Origin: Dehalococcoidia bacterium
Lineage (GTDB): Bacteria > Chloroflexota > Dehalococcoidia > UBA3495
Assembly: GCA_002730485.1 (NCBI GenBank)
Contig: PCAH01000070.1
Location: 1 to 14,994, forward strand
Length of the DNA stretch: 14,994 nucleotides
Direction: 5' to 3'
Part shown: piece after piece, positions 1 through 5,979 of the stretch
Layout of the letters: each line of letters starts with the position of its first letter
How positions within the stretch are numbered: the stretch's first letter is position 1
The notes under the pieces: generated by a model
Told to the model about the DNA's origin: nothing
Databases searched by the model: none
Seen by the model: the letters and a program-made list of their open reading frames with translations, nothing else
Position numbers and translations under genes: made by a program

Positions 1-232
1 GGCCGGTATAGCCCGCATGAACTTTTGGAAATTCAGCTTCTACACCTTCGTCGGTTCCTATCCATGGAGCCTGGGTTTGGCCTACGGTGGGTTCAAGTTG
101 GGTGAGAACTGGGAGGACCTGCGCGAGGTCATGCGTCCCTTTGATTACCCGATCGCGGGCATCATCCTAGTGGTCGTCTTCTGGTTCATCTATCACCGAA
201 TCAAGACCATTCGTGCTGAAGAACGCGGATAG
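1..232 (+). CDS. DedA-family membrane protein, C-terminal end (5' end outside window)
   Basis: The open frame runs in from the left edge (first full codon at base 2) and ends at TAG 230-232, leaving about 76 residues. The visible start AGIARMNFWKF, followed by the conserved stretch FVGSYPWSLGLAYGG and then KLGENW, matches the C-terminal part of DedA/SNARE-associated (VTT-domain) proteins. The AGIARM segment sits in the re-entrant loop/amphipathic region, and the last hydrophobic segment (IAGIILVVVFWFIY) is the final membrane helix, followed by a short basic cytoplasmic tail. DedA proteins are polytopic inner-membrane proteins, and several act in lipid-carrier (undecaprenyl phosphate, phosphatidylethanolamine) translocation. 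Which one this is cannot be told from the tail. The ATG at 17 is internal, not the real start. Confidence 0.85.
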   Translation, partial: AGIARMNFWKFSFYTFVGSYPWSLGLAYGGFKLGENWEDLREVMRPFDYPIAGIILVVVFWFIYHRIKTIRAEERG

Positions 233-233
233 C

Positions 234-290
234 GGACTTACAGCTTGCGGGCGTCCCTGGTGTCCCGGCACACGTATCCAGCTGTAAGCC
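234..290 (+). terminator. Large inverted repeat after the DedA stop, possible transcript-end hairpin
   Basis: CTTACAGCT (237-245) is perfectly complementary to AGCTGTAAG (280-288). GG (234-235) can also pair with CC (289-290) around one bulged A. The 34-base loop is GC-rich and may fold further. There is no U-tract after it, so it is not a classical intrinsic terminator. It may stabilise the 3' end of the dedA transcript or act as a Rho-linked end. Confidence 0.35.
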
Positions 291-294
291 GTCG

Positions 295-323
295 TTGACA
301 CGCCCATAGGCGCCCAATAAGCT
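295..323 (+). promoter_or_regulatory. Candidate sigma-70 promoter for the dehydratase gene
   Basis: A perfect -35 hexamer TTGACA (295-300) is followed after 17 bases by TAAGCT (318-323), which keeps the key T, A and final T of a -10 box. Transcription would begin near 330, giving a leader of about 44 bases before the ATG at 374. The -10 is weak, so this is tentative. Confidence 0.4.
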
Positions 324-373
324 GATTGAGATTCTTGGTCATCCCATTAATACGATTTAAAAGGTGGCAAGAT

Positions 374-1339
374 ATGCAGGCCCCGACTCTCAGGGACGTT
401 TACCGGGCGAAGAAGACCATCGCCCCTCATATACCGCGTACACCGTTACACTTTTCTGCAGGGCTTAGTGACCTGTTAGAAGCAGAAGTGTACTTGAAGC
501 ACGAAGAGTATCTGCCCCTTGGGGCATTCAAGGGAAGGGGCGGGATCAATCTTTTGGTCAACCTCAGTGATGAGGAAAAGGAACGCGGGTTGATCACCGC
601 ATCCTCTGGCAACCACGGTCAGTCGATGGCCAGCGCCTGCAGGTTGTTTGGGGTCAAGGCCGTCATCGGACTGCCGGAGGATGCCAACCCCAATAAAGTG
701 GCGGCCATGCGGGCCCTCGGGGCTGAGCTGGTTTTCCATGGGGCTGATTTCGATGCCGCGCGACTGCATTGTGAAACCTTGGCGAGGGAAGAAGGGTACC
801 GGTTCGTCCATCCGGTCAACGACCCCCTGCTGATTGCAGGTGTCGGCACCCAGGCTTTAGAGACACTGGAAGACCTGCCCGACGTCCAGGTTCTGATGGT
901 TCCCTTAGGCGGCGGATCCGGCGTTTCCGGAGCCTGTATCGTCGCCAAGGGAATCGACCCTTCTATAGAAGTGTTCGCTGTGCAGTCGGAGCAGGCCCCC
1001 GCCGGCTATCTGTCCTGGAGAAAGGGAGAGATAGTTGAAGCCGAGATGAATACCTTCGCCGAGGGCGTGGCCACCAGGTCAGGTTATGAGCTTGCGCAGT
1101 CGATCATCCGCGACCTGCTGGACGACTTCCTATTGGTGAGTGACGAGGATATCCACCGCGCGATAGGCACGCTGGTAGACAAAGCCCACACTCTGGCCGA
1201 GGGCGCTGGCGCCACCGCACTAGCGGGGGCCATGAAGTACCCGGAAAAGGTAAGAGGCAAAAAGGTAGCGATTACCGTAAGCGGTGGCAACATCACCGCC
1301 GAGCAACTCAGCCAGTCATTAGAAATCTACCGTAGCTGA
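374..1339 (+). CDS. PLP-dependent threonine/serine dehydratase-family enzyme (fold type II)
   Basis: The protein has 321 residues from ATG 374. This start is chosen because AGGTGG (362-367) lies 6 bases upstream. A frame-extending TTG at 326 lacks such a site and would overlap the likely transcription start. Key motifs are LGAFKGRG with the presumed Schiff-base Lys53, the SSGNHGQSMA substrate/carboxylate loop, the glycine-rich GGGSGVSG phosphate loop, and a C-terminal TVSGGN in place of the usual cofactor-ring Ser/Cys region. This is the pattern of threonine ammonia-lyase/serine racemase/hydroxyectoine-dehydratase (EutB-like) enzymes, which remove ammonia from hydroxy-amino acids. The length fits the short catabolic type without an ACT regulatory domain. 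The exact substrate (threonine, serine or an ectoine-derived amino acid) cannot be fixed from the sequence, and no ectoine genes are nearby. Confidence 0.87.
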   Translation: MQAPTLRDVYRAKKTIAPHIPRTPLHFSAGLSDLLEAEVYLKHEEYLPLGAFKGRGGINLLVNLSDEEKERGLITASSGNHGQSMASACRLFGVKAVIGLPEDANPNKVAAMRALGAELVFHGADFDAARLHCETLAREEGYRFVHPVNDPLLIAGVGTQALETLEDLPDVQVLMVPLGGGSGVSGACIVAKGIDPSIEVFAVQSEQAPAGYLSWRKGEIVEAEMNTFAEGVATRSGYELAQSIIRDLLDDFLLVSDEDIHRAIGTLVDKAHTLAEGAGATALAGAMKYPEKVRGKKVAITVSGGNITAEQLSQSLEIYRS

Positions 1340-1448
1340 GTCTTCCGGCATTAATGCGGAATAAATGTAACGCCGCTCAGGCTCCGCATATATAGCGCCC
1401 ATCGACCGAACGACTCTTATTTATGCTCATAGCCAGAGTCATAATTAA

Positions 1449-1477
1449 TTGATGTGGCTTATTCACGGCGATATACT
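1449..1477 (+). promoter_or_regulatory. Candidate sigma-70 promoter for the 1576 gene
   Basis: TTGATG (1449-1454) and TATACT (1472-1477) are separated by 17 bases. They match 4/6 and 5/6 of the consensus hexamers in an AT-rich stretch. Transcription would start near 1484, about 90 bases before the GTG start. The 1340-1575 gap also holds an imperfect palindrome (TTCCG-CATTAATG-CGGAA with one extra G, 1343-1361) of unknown use. Confidence 0.5.
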
Positions 1478-1575
1478 TAGCGCAAGGTATTTGGTCTAGC
1501 GTCGCACTGGCTTTCTGGTTGGATGCATAGATCACTAGAAGCCAAGCGCTCGTTGGAACTATTGGAGGGTCGGAA

Positions 1576-2217
1576 GTGTTCGAGAACGTGGATGAGCACC
1601 TGGATGAGGCCGTGAGGCTGGCAGAGCGGTGTCCTGAGAAATATCAGATCGCCTGCTTCCAAGCGTTGATCCGAGTGCTGGCCCAGCCTGATGCACCCCT
1701 GCCGCAGAACGGTAACGGAGATCCCCATCTCTTCAATGATAATAGATCCAACGGCGATACCCAGTCCTCACCGTCCAATGGTTCCTACGGCAACAGGACC
1801 AGTTCAAATACGACTTCCGGCTCCGCTGTCGGCCGCTCCCTGGATAGCAGCGAACGCGGATCCCTATTTATGGACCAGCACCAAATACCTGAGGCGTCCA
1901 TCTCACGGGTCTATCATTTGGACGGTCAGTCATATCGTATTATCGTCAAAGACCTAAAGGAAAAGACCAACTCCAAGAAGCAGGTAAAACTGGCTTTGTT
2001 GCTTGGGGTCGGGGGGCTGCTCTCCAGCGGCCAGCCCATATTCTCCAAAGAGAGATTAATCGAGGCCTGTAGGGAATACGGCGCCTACGACGCTCCGAAC
2101 TTTGCATCACATATGAAGAAGCAAAGGGACATGTTCATTTCCCAGGGGAATGAGTGGTCCCTGACGGTGCCGGCTCAGCAAAGAGCCGCAGAGGCGATAA
2201 AAGAACTGACCACCTGA
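1576..2217 (+). CDS. Hypothetical protein with Asn/Ser/Gly-rich linker and C-terminal, possibly winged-helix-like domain
   Basis: The protein has 213 residues from GTG 1576, which is preceded by a strong ribosome site (TTGGAGGGT, 1562-1570). I do not recognise the family. Three parts are visible. An N-terminal helical segment covers residues 1-40. A low-complexity linker rich in Asn, Ser, Gly and Thr covers about 42-95. A conserved-looking C-terminal domain covers about 107-210, with a beta hairpin (RVYHLDGQSYRIIV), a basic linker, a hydrophobic helix (LALLLGVGGLL) and a segment around EACREYGAYDAPNFASHM. The last part, ending in GNEWSLTVP, has the feel of a winged helix-turn-helix, so DNA binding is possible. 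That is a guess from pattern only. There are no membrane segments or signal peptide. The gene stands alone between two recognisable enzymes and is convergent with the next gene. Confidence 0.75.
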   Translation: MFENVDEHLDEAVRLAERCPEKYQIACFQALIRVLAQPDAPLPQNGNGDPHLFNDNRSNGDTQSSPSNGSYGNRTSSNTTSGSAVGRSLDSSERGSLFMDQHQIPEASISRVYHLDGQSYRIIVKDLKEKTNSKKQVKLALLLGVGGLLSSGQPIFSKERLIEACREYGAYDAPNFASHMKKQRDMFISQGNEWSLTVPAQQRAAEAIKELTT

Positions 2218-2294
2218 CCCAAAAATCGCCACCCCAGTCTTTGCAGACCCCTTAAATCAACCGACAGGTAAGCGACTTTAATCTTGCAGTGAAG

Positions 2295-3308
2295 CTAAGC
2301 CTGGGGACGGCTGAAGTAACGGGCCAGCTCATCGCGGCTGAACTGAGGAAGCTCAACCTCGCCGGTCCGTCCAATGGAAACCAACCCCTCTTCCAAGGGC
2401 ATCATCCTTCCGATCTCCCAGCCGTCTATTCCCTTTTTCTCTAATTCAGAAAGTAAAGAAGGAACATCTTCGGGTGAAAGTGTAATCAGTAAAGCGCCCG
2501 ATGCCAGTAGTCCCAACGGGTCTATTTTAAGGGCTTGGCACACCTTTGATGTCTCCGGCAGTATCGGAATACTACCTTCTTCAATGGCTACTCCCAATCC
2601 TGAAGCCGCGGCGATCTCTCTCAACCCGGTGACCAATCCGCCCTCAGTGACATCGTGCATTGAGTGTATTTGCGCAATAGTGCAAGCAATTTGAGAGTCA
2701 GCGAGTACACTTATCCCAACTGCATCAAGTAAATCGGTGCATTGTGTAATAGTGTCGTCACTCACCCCTGCTTTGCGCAGGTCATCGGCCCGTTCCAAGG
2801 CTAGAAGCGCTGTGCCTTCGATTGCGAGGCCTTTAGTGACCACGATGCTGTCACCCTCCAGTGCGCCCCCGGTTTTGACCAGTCGGTCGCGCGTGACCTC
2901 GCCCAACATGCTTCCCGACACTATGGGTCGGTCGATACCGTAGGTGACCTCGCTGTGGCCGCCGATCAGTGTGACGTCGATGGCGTTACAGGCGTCCAAT
3001 ACCTGATTGAAGACCTCTTCCGCCTGGTCCTCGGTGAAACTCTCAGGGACCAGCAGCGTGGCGAGAAACCACCGCGGGGTGCCACCCATGCAAGCGATGT
3101 CGTTGGCGTTGACCTGTACGGCATACCAACCGATCCTGTCCGTGGCAAAGGTAATGGGATCGCTCTTGGCAATCAGCAGTGTTTCGCCCAGGTCTATGAC
3201 CGCTGCGTCCTCGCCGAGGCCCGGCCCCAGGAGCACCCTTGGGTCGGCAACCCTGGGCTTCTGCAGCAACTTCTCGAGTAATGAGTGGGGGAACTTGCCA
3301 ATGTCCAC
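2295..3308 (-). CDS. HypE-like / AIR synthase-family protein
   Basis: The protein has 337 residues. The start is GTG (3306-3308) with AGGAGTT a few bases upstream on the minus strand. It has the PurM/HypE fold order: an early GPGLGEDAAVI ATP-binding loop, the signature NANDIACMGGTPRWFLATLL, a GGHSEVT loop, then GDSIVVTKGLAIEGTALLA at the domain join and HDVTEGGLVTGLREIAAASG in the C-terminal domain. HypE dehydrates a carbamoylated C-terminal Cys during hydrogenase Fe(CN)2CO cofactor assembly. Here the C-terminus is YFSRPQA, without the PRxC tail and its Cys, and no hydrogenase or other hyp genes are in the window. It is therefore better called a HypE-like AIR synthase-related protein of unknown substrate. 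The alternative families ThiL, SelD and PurL fit less well. Confidence 0.82.
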   Translation of the reverse strand: MDIGKFPHSLLEKLLQKPRVADPRVLLGPGLGEDAAVIDLGETLLIAKSDPITFATDRIGWYAVQVNANDIACMGGTPRWFLATLLVPESFTEDQAEEVFNQVLDACNAIDVTLIGGHSEVTYGIDRPIVSGSMLGEVTRDRLVKTGGALEGDSIVVTKGLAIEGTALLALERADDLRKAGVSDDTITQCTDLLDAVGISVLADSQIACTIAQIHSMHDVTEGGLVTGLREIAAASGLGVAIEEGSIPILPETSKVCQALKIDPLGLLASGALLITLSPEDVPSLLSELEKKGIDGWEIGRMMPLEEGLVSIGRTGEVELPQFSRDELARYFSRPQA

Positions 3309-3585
3309 TGGAACTCCTGGTCGGGCTGGTCGGGATTCATCGGGTATAGCCCGTGGGGGTATTCAAATGAGGCAACTGGGCTACTGATTGCGTGGGCGGC
3401 GGCTTCCAACTCCCACATCCGTGGACATGATAGTCCAGGTGCAACTGAAGTTACCATAGCGCAATCTAGAACCGGATGAGCAACGCGCACGTATCTTATA
3501 CAAGGGGTTTCCCGATGCTGAGGAATACAGCGCAGAGCGGGTAGGATAATCGGAAAGACGATACGCAGGATGACCCGCCTGCTCG
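3309..3585. other. Non-coding stretch between divergent genes
   Basis: No convincing gene was found. Short open frames occur here on both strands, but they have unusual composition and no ribosome sites. The left edge carries the ribosome site of the minus-strand HypE-like gene and a small CGGG-TATAG-CCCG palindrome near 3338-3350. The right side leads into the promoter of the cupredoxin gene. Confidence 0.4.
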
Positions 3586-3613
3586 TTGACACTCAAACAG
3601 TGCTTGTGATAAA
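3586..3613 (+). promoter_or_regulatory. Strong candidate promoter of the cupredoxin lipoprotein gene
   Basis: A perfect TTGACA (3586-3591) is followed after 16 bases by GATAAA (3608-3613). A TG at 3605-3606 sits one base upstream of that box, giving an extended -10 arrangement. The transcript would start near 3620, with a leader of about 58 bases. Confidence 0.55.
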
Positions 3614-3622
3614 AATAACAAA

Positions 3623-3644
3623 GTAATTTCCTGCCTAAAATTAC
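3623..3644. repeat. 7-bp inverted repeat in the cupredoxin leader
   Basis: GTAATTT (3623-3629) and AAATTAC (3638-3644) form a perfect inverted repeat with an 8-base spacer, just downstream of the predicted transcription start. It could be an operator for a dimeric regulator or a weak leader hairpin. The sequence alone cannot decide. Confidence 0.4.
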
Positions 3645-3677
3645 CCTTTTAAACCGGATGATATGGAGTCTAGATCA

Positions 3678-4250
3678 ATGAGAAAACCACTAGTGATTCT
3701 TTTTGCAATGTTGAGCGCCGTCATGCTCATGGCCATTGCTTGCGGCAGCGACGAAGCTGATCCCAACGCCACCGCTACCCCGGCACCGCCGAACACGGTC
3801 CCGGCGGAACAGCGTGCTGCTGAGCCTACCGCGGCTCCCACCGCAGTCCCGGCCACCAAGGCCCCGGCAGCTTCCGGCGGTGGTGGAGCAACCACCATAG
3901 ACATTGACGTGAACGGCGATGCACTACAGTTCGACCTTTCTGATATGTCTGCCGACTCCGGCGCCGAGGTCGTGGTGAACTTCAACAACTCCTCAGGCGT
4001 CAACTCCCATAACTGGGCGATAGTCGAGAACGGCACCAAGGACGCCGTGTCTGTAGATGGCACAGCCGCCGGTCCGGCCAACGACTGGCTTCCAGTGGGC
4101 GACTCTCGGGTGATTGCCAACACCGCCGTCTTGGGACCTGGTGAGAGCGGATCGGTGACCTTCACCGCTCCGGCGGCTGGTACCTACCAGTTCGTCTGCA
4201 CCTTCCCTGGACACAACTTCACCATGTTTGGTGACTTCATCGTCAACTAG
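3678..4250 (+). CDS. Auracyanin/azurin-like type 1 copper lipoprotein
   Basis: The protein has 190 residues from ATG 3678. This start is preferred over ATG 3663 because GGAG (3665-3668) sits 9 bases upstream of it, and the earlier ATG has no ribosome site. An N-terminal hydrophobic segment ends in a lipobox (MAIAC, Cys22), so the mature protein should be a membrane-anchored lipoprotein. Residues 25-70 are a Pro/Ala/Thr-rich tether. The cupredoxin domain (about 72-190) carries the four copper ligands: His111 in NSHNW, then Cys174, His179 and Met183 in CTFPGHNFTM, with azurin-like Cys-x4-His-x3-Met spacing. Auracyanins are small electron carriers of Chloroflexus-type photosynthetic and respiratory chains. 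In a non-phototroph this protein would carry electrons near a cytochrome oxidase or similar complex. It is monocistronic, with its own promoter and terminator. Confidence 0.92.
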   Translation: MRKPLVILFAMLSAVMLMAIACGSDEADPNATATPAPPNTVPAEQRAAEPTAAPTAVPATKAPAASGGGGATTIDIDVNGDALQFDLSDMSADSGAEVVVNFNNSSGVNSHNWAIVENGTKDAVSVDGTAAGPANDWLPVGDSRVIANTAVLGPGESGSVTFTAPAAGTYQFVCTFPGHNFTMFGDFIVN

Positions 4251-4315
4251 ACTCTCTACGGCAGGCGTTGGGCCTACCTGGCCAGGTAACCTGCCTTCGG
4301 ATCGATTGACCAAGC

Positions 4316-4352
4316 GAAAGACCGGCCCACTCTAATGGGCCGGTTTTTCTTT
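4316..4352 (+). terminator. Rho-independent terminator of the cupredoxin gene
   Basis: ACCGGCCCA (4321-4329) pairs perfectly with TGGGCCGGT (4336-4344) across a 6-base loop, and TTTTTCTTT follows at once. A-rich bases just before the stem can pair with the start of the T-tract. Confidence 0.93.
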
Positions 4353-4458
4353 GCCACGGATCTATCAGGCAAGCGATGAGCGCCCTCTTCACGGTCTATA
4401 TGAGACTACACCGGGAGCACCCACAGATTGGGAATCGGATACTCGATGTCGAATTAGA

Positions 4459-4487
4459 TTTACAACCCCAGCCGTGTTTGATAGCAT
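4459..4487 (+). promoter_or_regulatory. Candidate tRNA-Glu promoter
   Basis: TTTACA (4459-4464) and TAGCAT (4482-4487) are separated by exactly 17 bases. They match the -35 at 5/6 and the -10 at 4/6. They lie about 50 bases upstream of the mature tRNA 5' end, a usual distance for a tRNA leader. Confidence 0.45.
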
Positions 4488-4535
4488 AGCTAGGCTGGAT
4501 TCGCTAGTGGGCCGAGGGTCCAGCGCTTCATGTGT

Positions 4536-4612
4536 GGGGCGTTCGTCTAGCGGCCCAGGACACCGCCCTCTCAAGGCGGAGATCAGGGGTTCAAATCCCC
4601 TACGCCCTACCA
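4536..4612 (+). tRNA. tRNA-Glu (anticodon CTC), CCA encoded
   Basis: A full cloverleaf can be drawn. The acceptor stem GGGGCGT (4536-4542) pairs with ACGCCCT (4602-4608), with one G-U at the end. The D-arm is GTCT/GGAC. The anticodon stem CCGCC/GGCGG (4563-4567, 4575-4579) closes the loop CTCTCAA, with anticodon CTC at 4570-4572. The T-arm is AGGGG-TTCAAAT-CCCCT. The discriminator is A4609 and CCA is at 4610-4612. CTC reads GAG codons. A decayed copy of the 3' half lies 2.2 kb downstream. Confidence 0.97.
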
Positions 4613-4629
4613 AACCACACCGCAACAAA

Positions 4630-4664
4630 AAGCCCCCTGAAACTTCAGGGGGCTTATCTTTTTG
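4630..4664 (+). terminator. Rho-independent terminator of tRNA-Glu
   Basis: AAGCCCCCTGA (4630-4640) pairs perfectly with TCAGGGGGCTT (4645-4655) across a 4-base loop. It is followed by ATCTTTTTG. It lies 18 bases after the CCA end. Confidence 0.94.
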
Positions 4665-4695
4665 TCAGAACTCTACTTATTCAATAAGTTTTGTG

Positions 4696-4723
4696 TTGGC
4701 ATACTCTTACCGTTGTTTAACAT
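4696..4723 (+). promoter_or_regulatory. Candidate promoter of the DUF4145/TM-coil operon
   Basis: TTGGCA (4696-4701, 5/6 match) and TAACAT (4718-4723, 4/6 match) are 16 bases apart. Both lie within the inverted repeat described above, so a protein bound to that repeat would cover the promoter. Transcription would start near 4730, with a leader of about 80 bases. Confidence 0.4.
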
Positions 4724-4736
4724 AACCGTATGCCAA
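4696..4736. repeat. Perfect 9-bp inverted repeat at the left end of the islet
   Basis: TTGGCATAC (4696-4704) and GTATGCCAA (4728-4736) are exact inverse complements 23 bases apart. A second small palindrome, TGTTTAACA (4714-4722), lies centrally between them. The left arm coincides with a candidate -35 box. It could be an operator pair, a hairpin or a recombinase core site. Confidence 0.6.
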
Positions 4737-4811
4737 TGATGCAGCGGGTCAATTGTTGGGGTTGGTGGCTGGGTTAGCGGATTTGGTTGAAGTGAAGGAA
4801 TAAGAGAGGGC

Positions 4812-5270
4812 ATGTCTGTTTTAAAGAACATACTTGAAATCGCAAGATGTCCTCATTGTCAGATTGACACTCCTTCACTCAACGAGTTGGCCAGGGTTAC
4901 AACCAATTCGTCCGACGGTAACACCAAACGATTTTGGGCGTGGTACAAATGCGCGCGGTGCGGTGGGATGGTTTCCGCCTATTCCTGGCAAGATAGCGGG
5001 GAAGTGGAATATGTATCCCCAAGCATGCAGGAAGTAGACGCAGATATTTCGCCAACCGCCAGGGAATACCTAACGCAGGCAATCCAGTCTCTTCACGCTC
5101 CAGCCGGAGCAGTCATGCTGGCAGCAAGCGCCGTCGATGCGATGTTGAAGCACAAAGGTTACCTCGAAGGTAGTCTTTACGTTCGCATTAATGAGGCGAA
5201 AGAAGCCCACTTGATCACCGAAGATATGGCGGAGTGGGCTCATGACATTAGGCTAGACGCAAACGACTAA
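4812..5270 (+). CDS. Zinc-ribbon DUF4145 protein, cut short by an in-frame TAA
   Basis: The protein has 152 residues as read from ATG 4812, which has a GA-rich ribosome site (AGAGAGGG, 4803-4810) very close upstream. The N-terminus has a zinc ribbon: CPHC (Cys13, Cys16) and CARC (Cys47, Cys50). From about residue 78 the sequence PTAREYLTQAIQSL, the ASAVDAMLKHKGY helix, a short LYVRINEA segment and WAHDIRLDAND follow the DUF4145 pattern. In that family the motif normally continues with a polar residue, then xHAD/E, and one or two more helices. DUF4145 domains are common in restriction, abortive-infection and other accessory loci, but their biochemical role is unclear. Reading stops at TAA 5268-5270 in the middle of the conserved motif, and the missing end follows in the same frame. 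The gene is therefore probably a nonsense mutant or recently decayed. Confidence 0.78.
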   Translation: MSVLKNILEIARCPHCQIDTPSLNELARVTTNSSDGNTKRFWAWYKCARCGGMVSAYSWQDSGEVEYVSPSMQEVDADISPTAREYLTQAIQSLHAPAGAVMLAASAVDAMLKHKGYLEGSLYVRINEAKEAHLITEDMAEWAHDIRLDAND

Positions 5271-5420
5271 AGGCACGCCGATGAAGATTCCGAACTTCCG
5301 AATAGTAGAGACGCCCAAAGGTGTATCGACTTCGCTCAGGCATTAGCCCAGTTCTTGTTCGTCCTGCCGGAAAGAGTGAGGCGGGGTAGAAAAACCGCCG
5401 AGTCGACTGAAGGGACCTAG
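5271..5420 (+). pseudogene. Severed C-terminal 49 codons of the DUF4145 gene
   Basis: Immediately after the TAA and in the same frame, 49 sense codons encode RHADEDSELPN, then CIDFAQALAQFLFVLPERV and a basic tail, ending at TAG 5418-5420. This is the expected end of a DUF4145 protein (the HAD/E motif plus a final long helix). A CAA-to-TAA change (one C to T) would explain the stop, since Gln fits the ...ANDQRHAD... context. The restored protein would be about 202 residues, and its stop lies only 5 bases before the next gene's GTG. Confidence 0.75.
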
Positions 5421-5425
5421 AAAAC

Positions 5426-5977
5426 GTGACAGGCGAGAACCCCCAGCTGAACCAGCAAGACCAGTCGACGGGAAAACCGCTTCAGAAGGGGATGAAGTAC
5501 ATCTGGGTCGTTTTCCCAGCGATTATTCTGGCGTGGTTGATTTATTTTTTTGTGGTTGGCAGTGCCATAGAGTCTTGGGGAGCAAGAGGCCAGTTCGGAA
5601 ATATGTTTGGGGCCTTCACAGCCCTTGTCTCAGAATTCGCATTCGCTGGGATTATTTACGCCATAATGTTGCAACGTGAGGACCTTGGCCTACAGCGAGA
5701 GGAACTGAAACTTCAGCGTCATGAACTCGTGCTTCAGCGTCAGGAGCTCGCCCGATCAGCAGAAGCGCAAGAGCAACAAAACGAGGCGCTTCTTCTTACT
5801 GCGAAGTTGAATTCCCATGCTGCCCTGTTGACCTATAACTCAGCCACAAACGATGTATTGGAAGCGAGCAGCATGGAAAGAAATTCTTCGGCGAGTTCAC
5901 GACATGCCCAGGCATTAGAGCAAATTATCGAACGTCTTGACCACCAGTCGGGTGCGGGAGATAAATCCGGAGAGTGA
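5426..5977 (+). CDS. Two-TM protein with perfect-heptad coiled coil, resembles the membrane module of putative AbiC-type proteins
   Basis: The protein has 183 residues from GTG 5426, placed 5 bases after the ancestral end of the DUF4145 frame, so the two were probably translated together. Segments are a polar N-terminus (1-22), TM1 about 24-45, then the motif RGQFGNMFGAFTALVSEFAF leading into TM2 (about 60-82). Four consecutive heptads follow: LQREDLG, LQREELK, LQRHELV and LQRQELA (residues 82-109). After these come a further helical stretch and a charged tail. The order short loop, xGxFGxxFG, TM, LQREEL repeats is typical of many small membrane proteins and of the N-terminal part of putative AbiC phage-abortive-infection proteins. 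The large AbiC domain is absent here. A defence role is an inference. A coiled-coil oligomer tethered at the membrane is the only thing the sequence shows directly. Confidence 0.78.
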   Translation: MTGENPQLNQQDQSTGKPLQKGMKYIWVVFPAIILAWLIYFFVVGSAIESWGARGQFGNMFGAFTALVSEFAFAGIIYAIMLQREDLGLQREELKLQRHELVLQRQELARSAEAQEQQNEALLLTAKLNSHAALLTYNSATNDVLEASSMERNSSASSRHAQALEQIIERLDHQSGAGDKSGE

Positions 5978-5979
5978 GG

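Noticed and set aside
326..373. Upstream TTG start for the dehydratase (16 extra residues)
   Set aside because: It has no ribosome site and overlaps the likely transcription start. AGGTGG is well placed for ATG 374.
3194..3592. Minus-strand and plus-strand frames overlapping the HypE-like gene start and the gap after it
   Set aside because: They overlap a clear gene in another frame and have no ribosome sites or recognisable motifs.
4351..4725. 124-residue plus-strand open frame, and a 79-residue minus-strand frame at 4389-4628
   Set aside because: Both run across tRNA-Glu and terminators. The minus-strand GRRGFEPLIS peptide is the usual false ORF from tRNA T-arm sequence.
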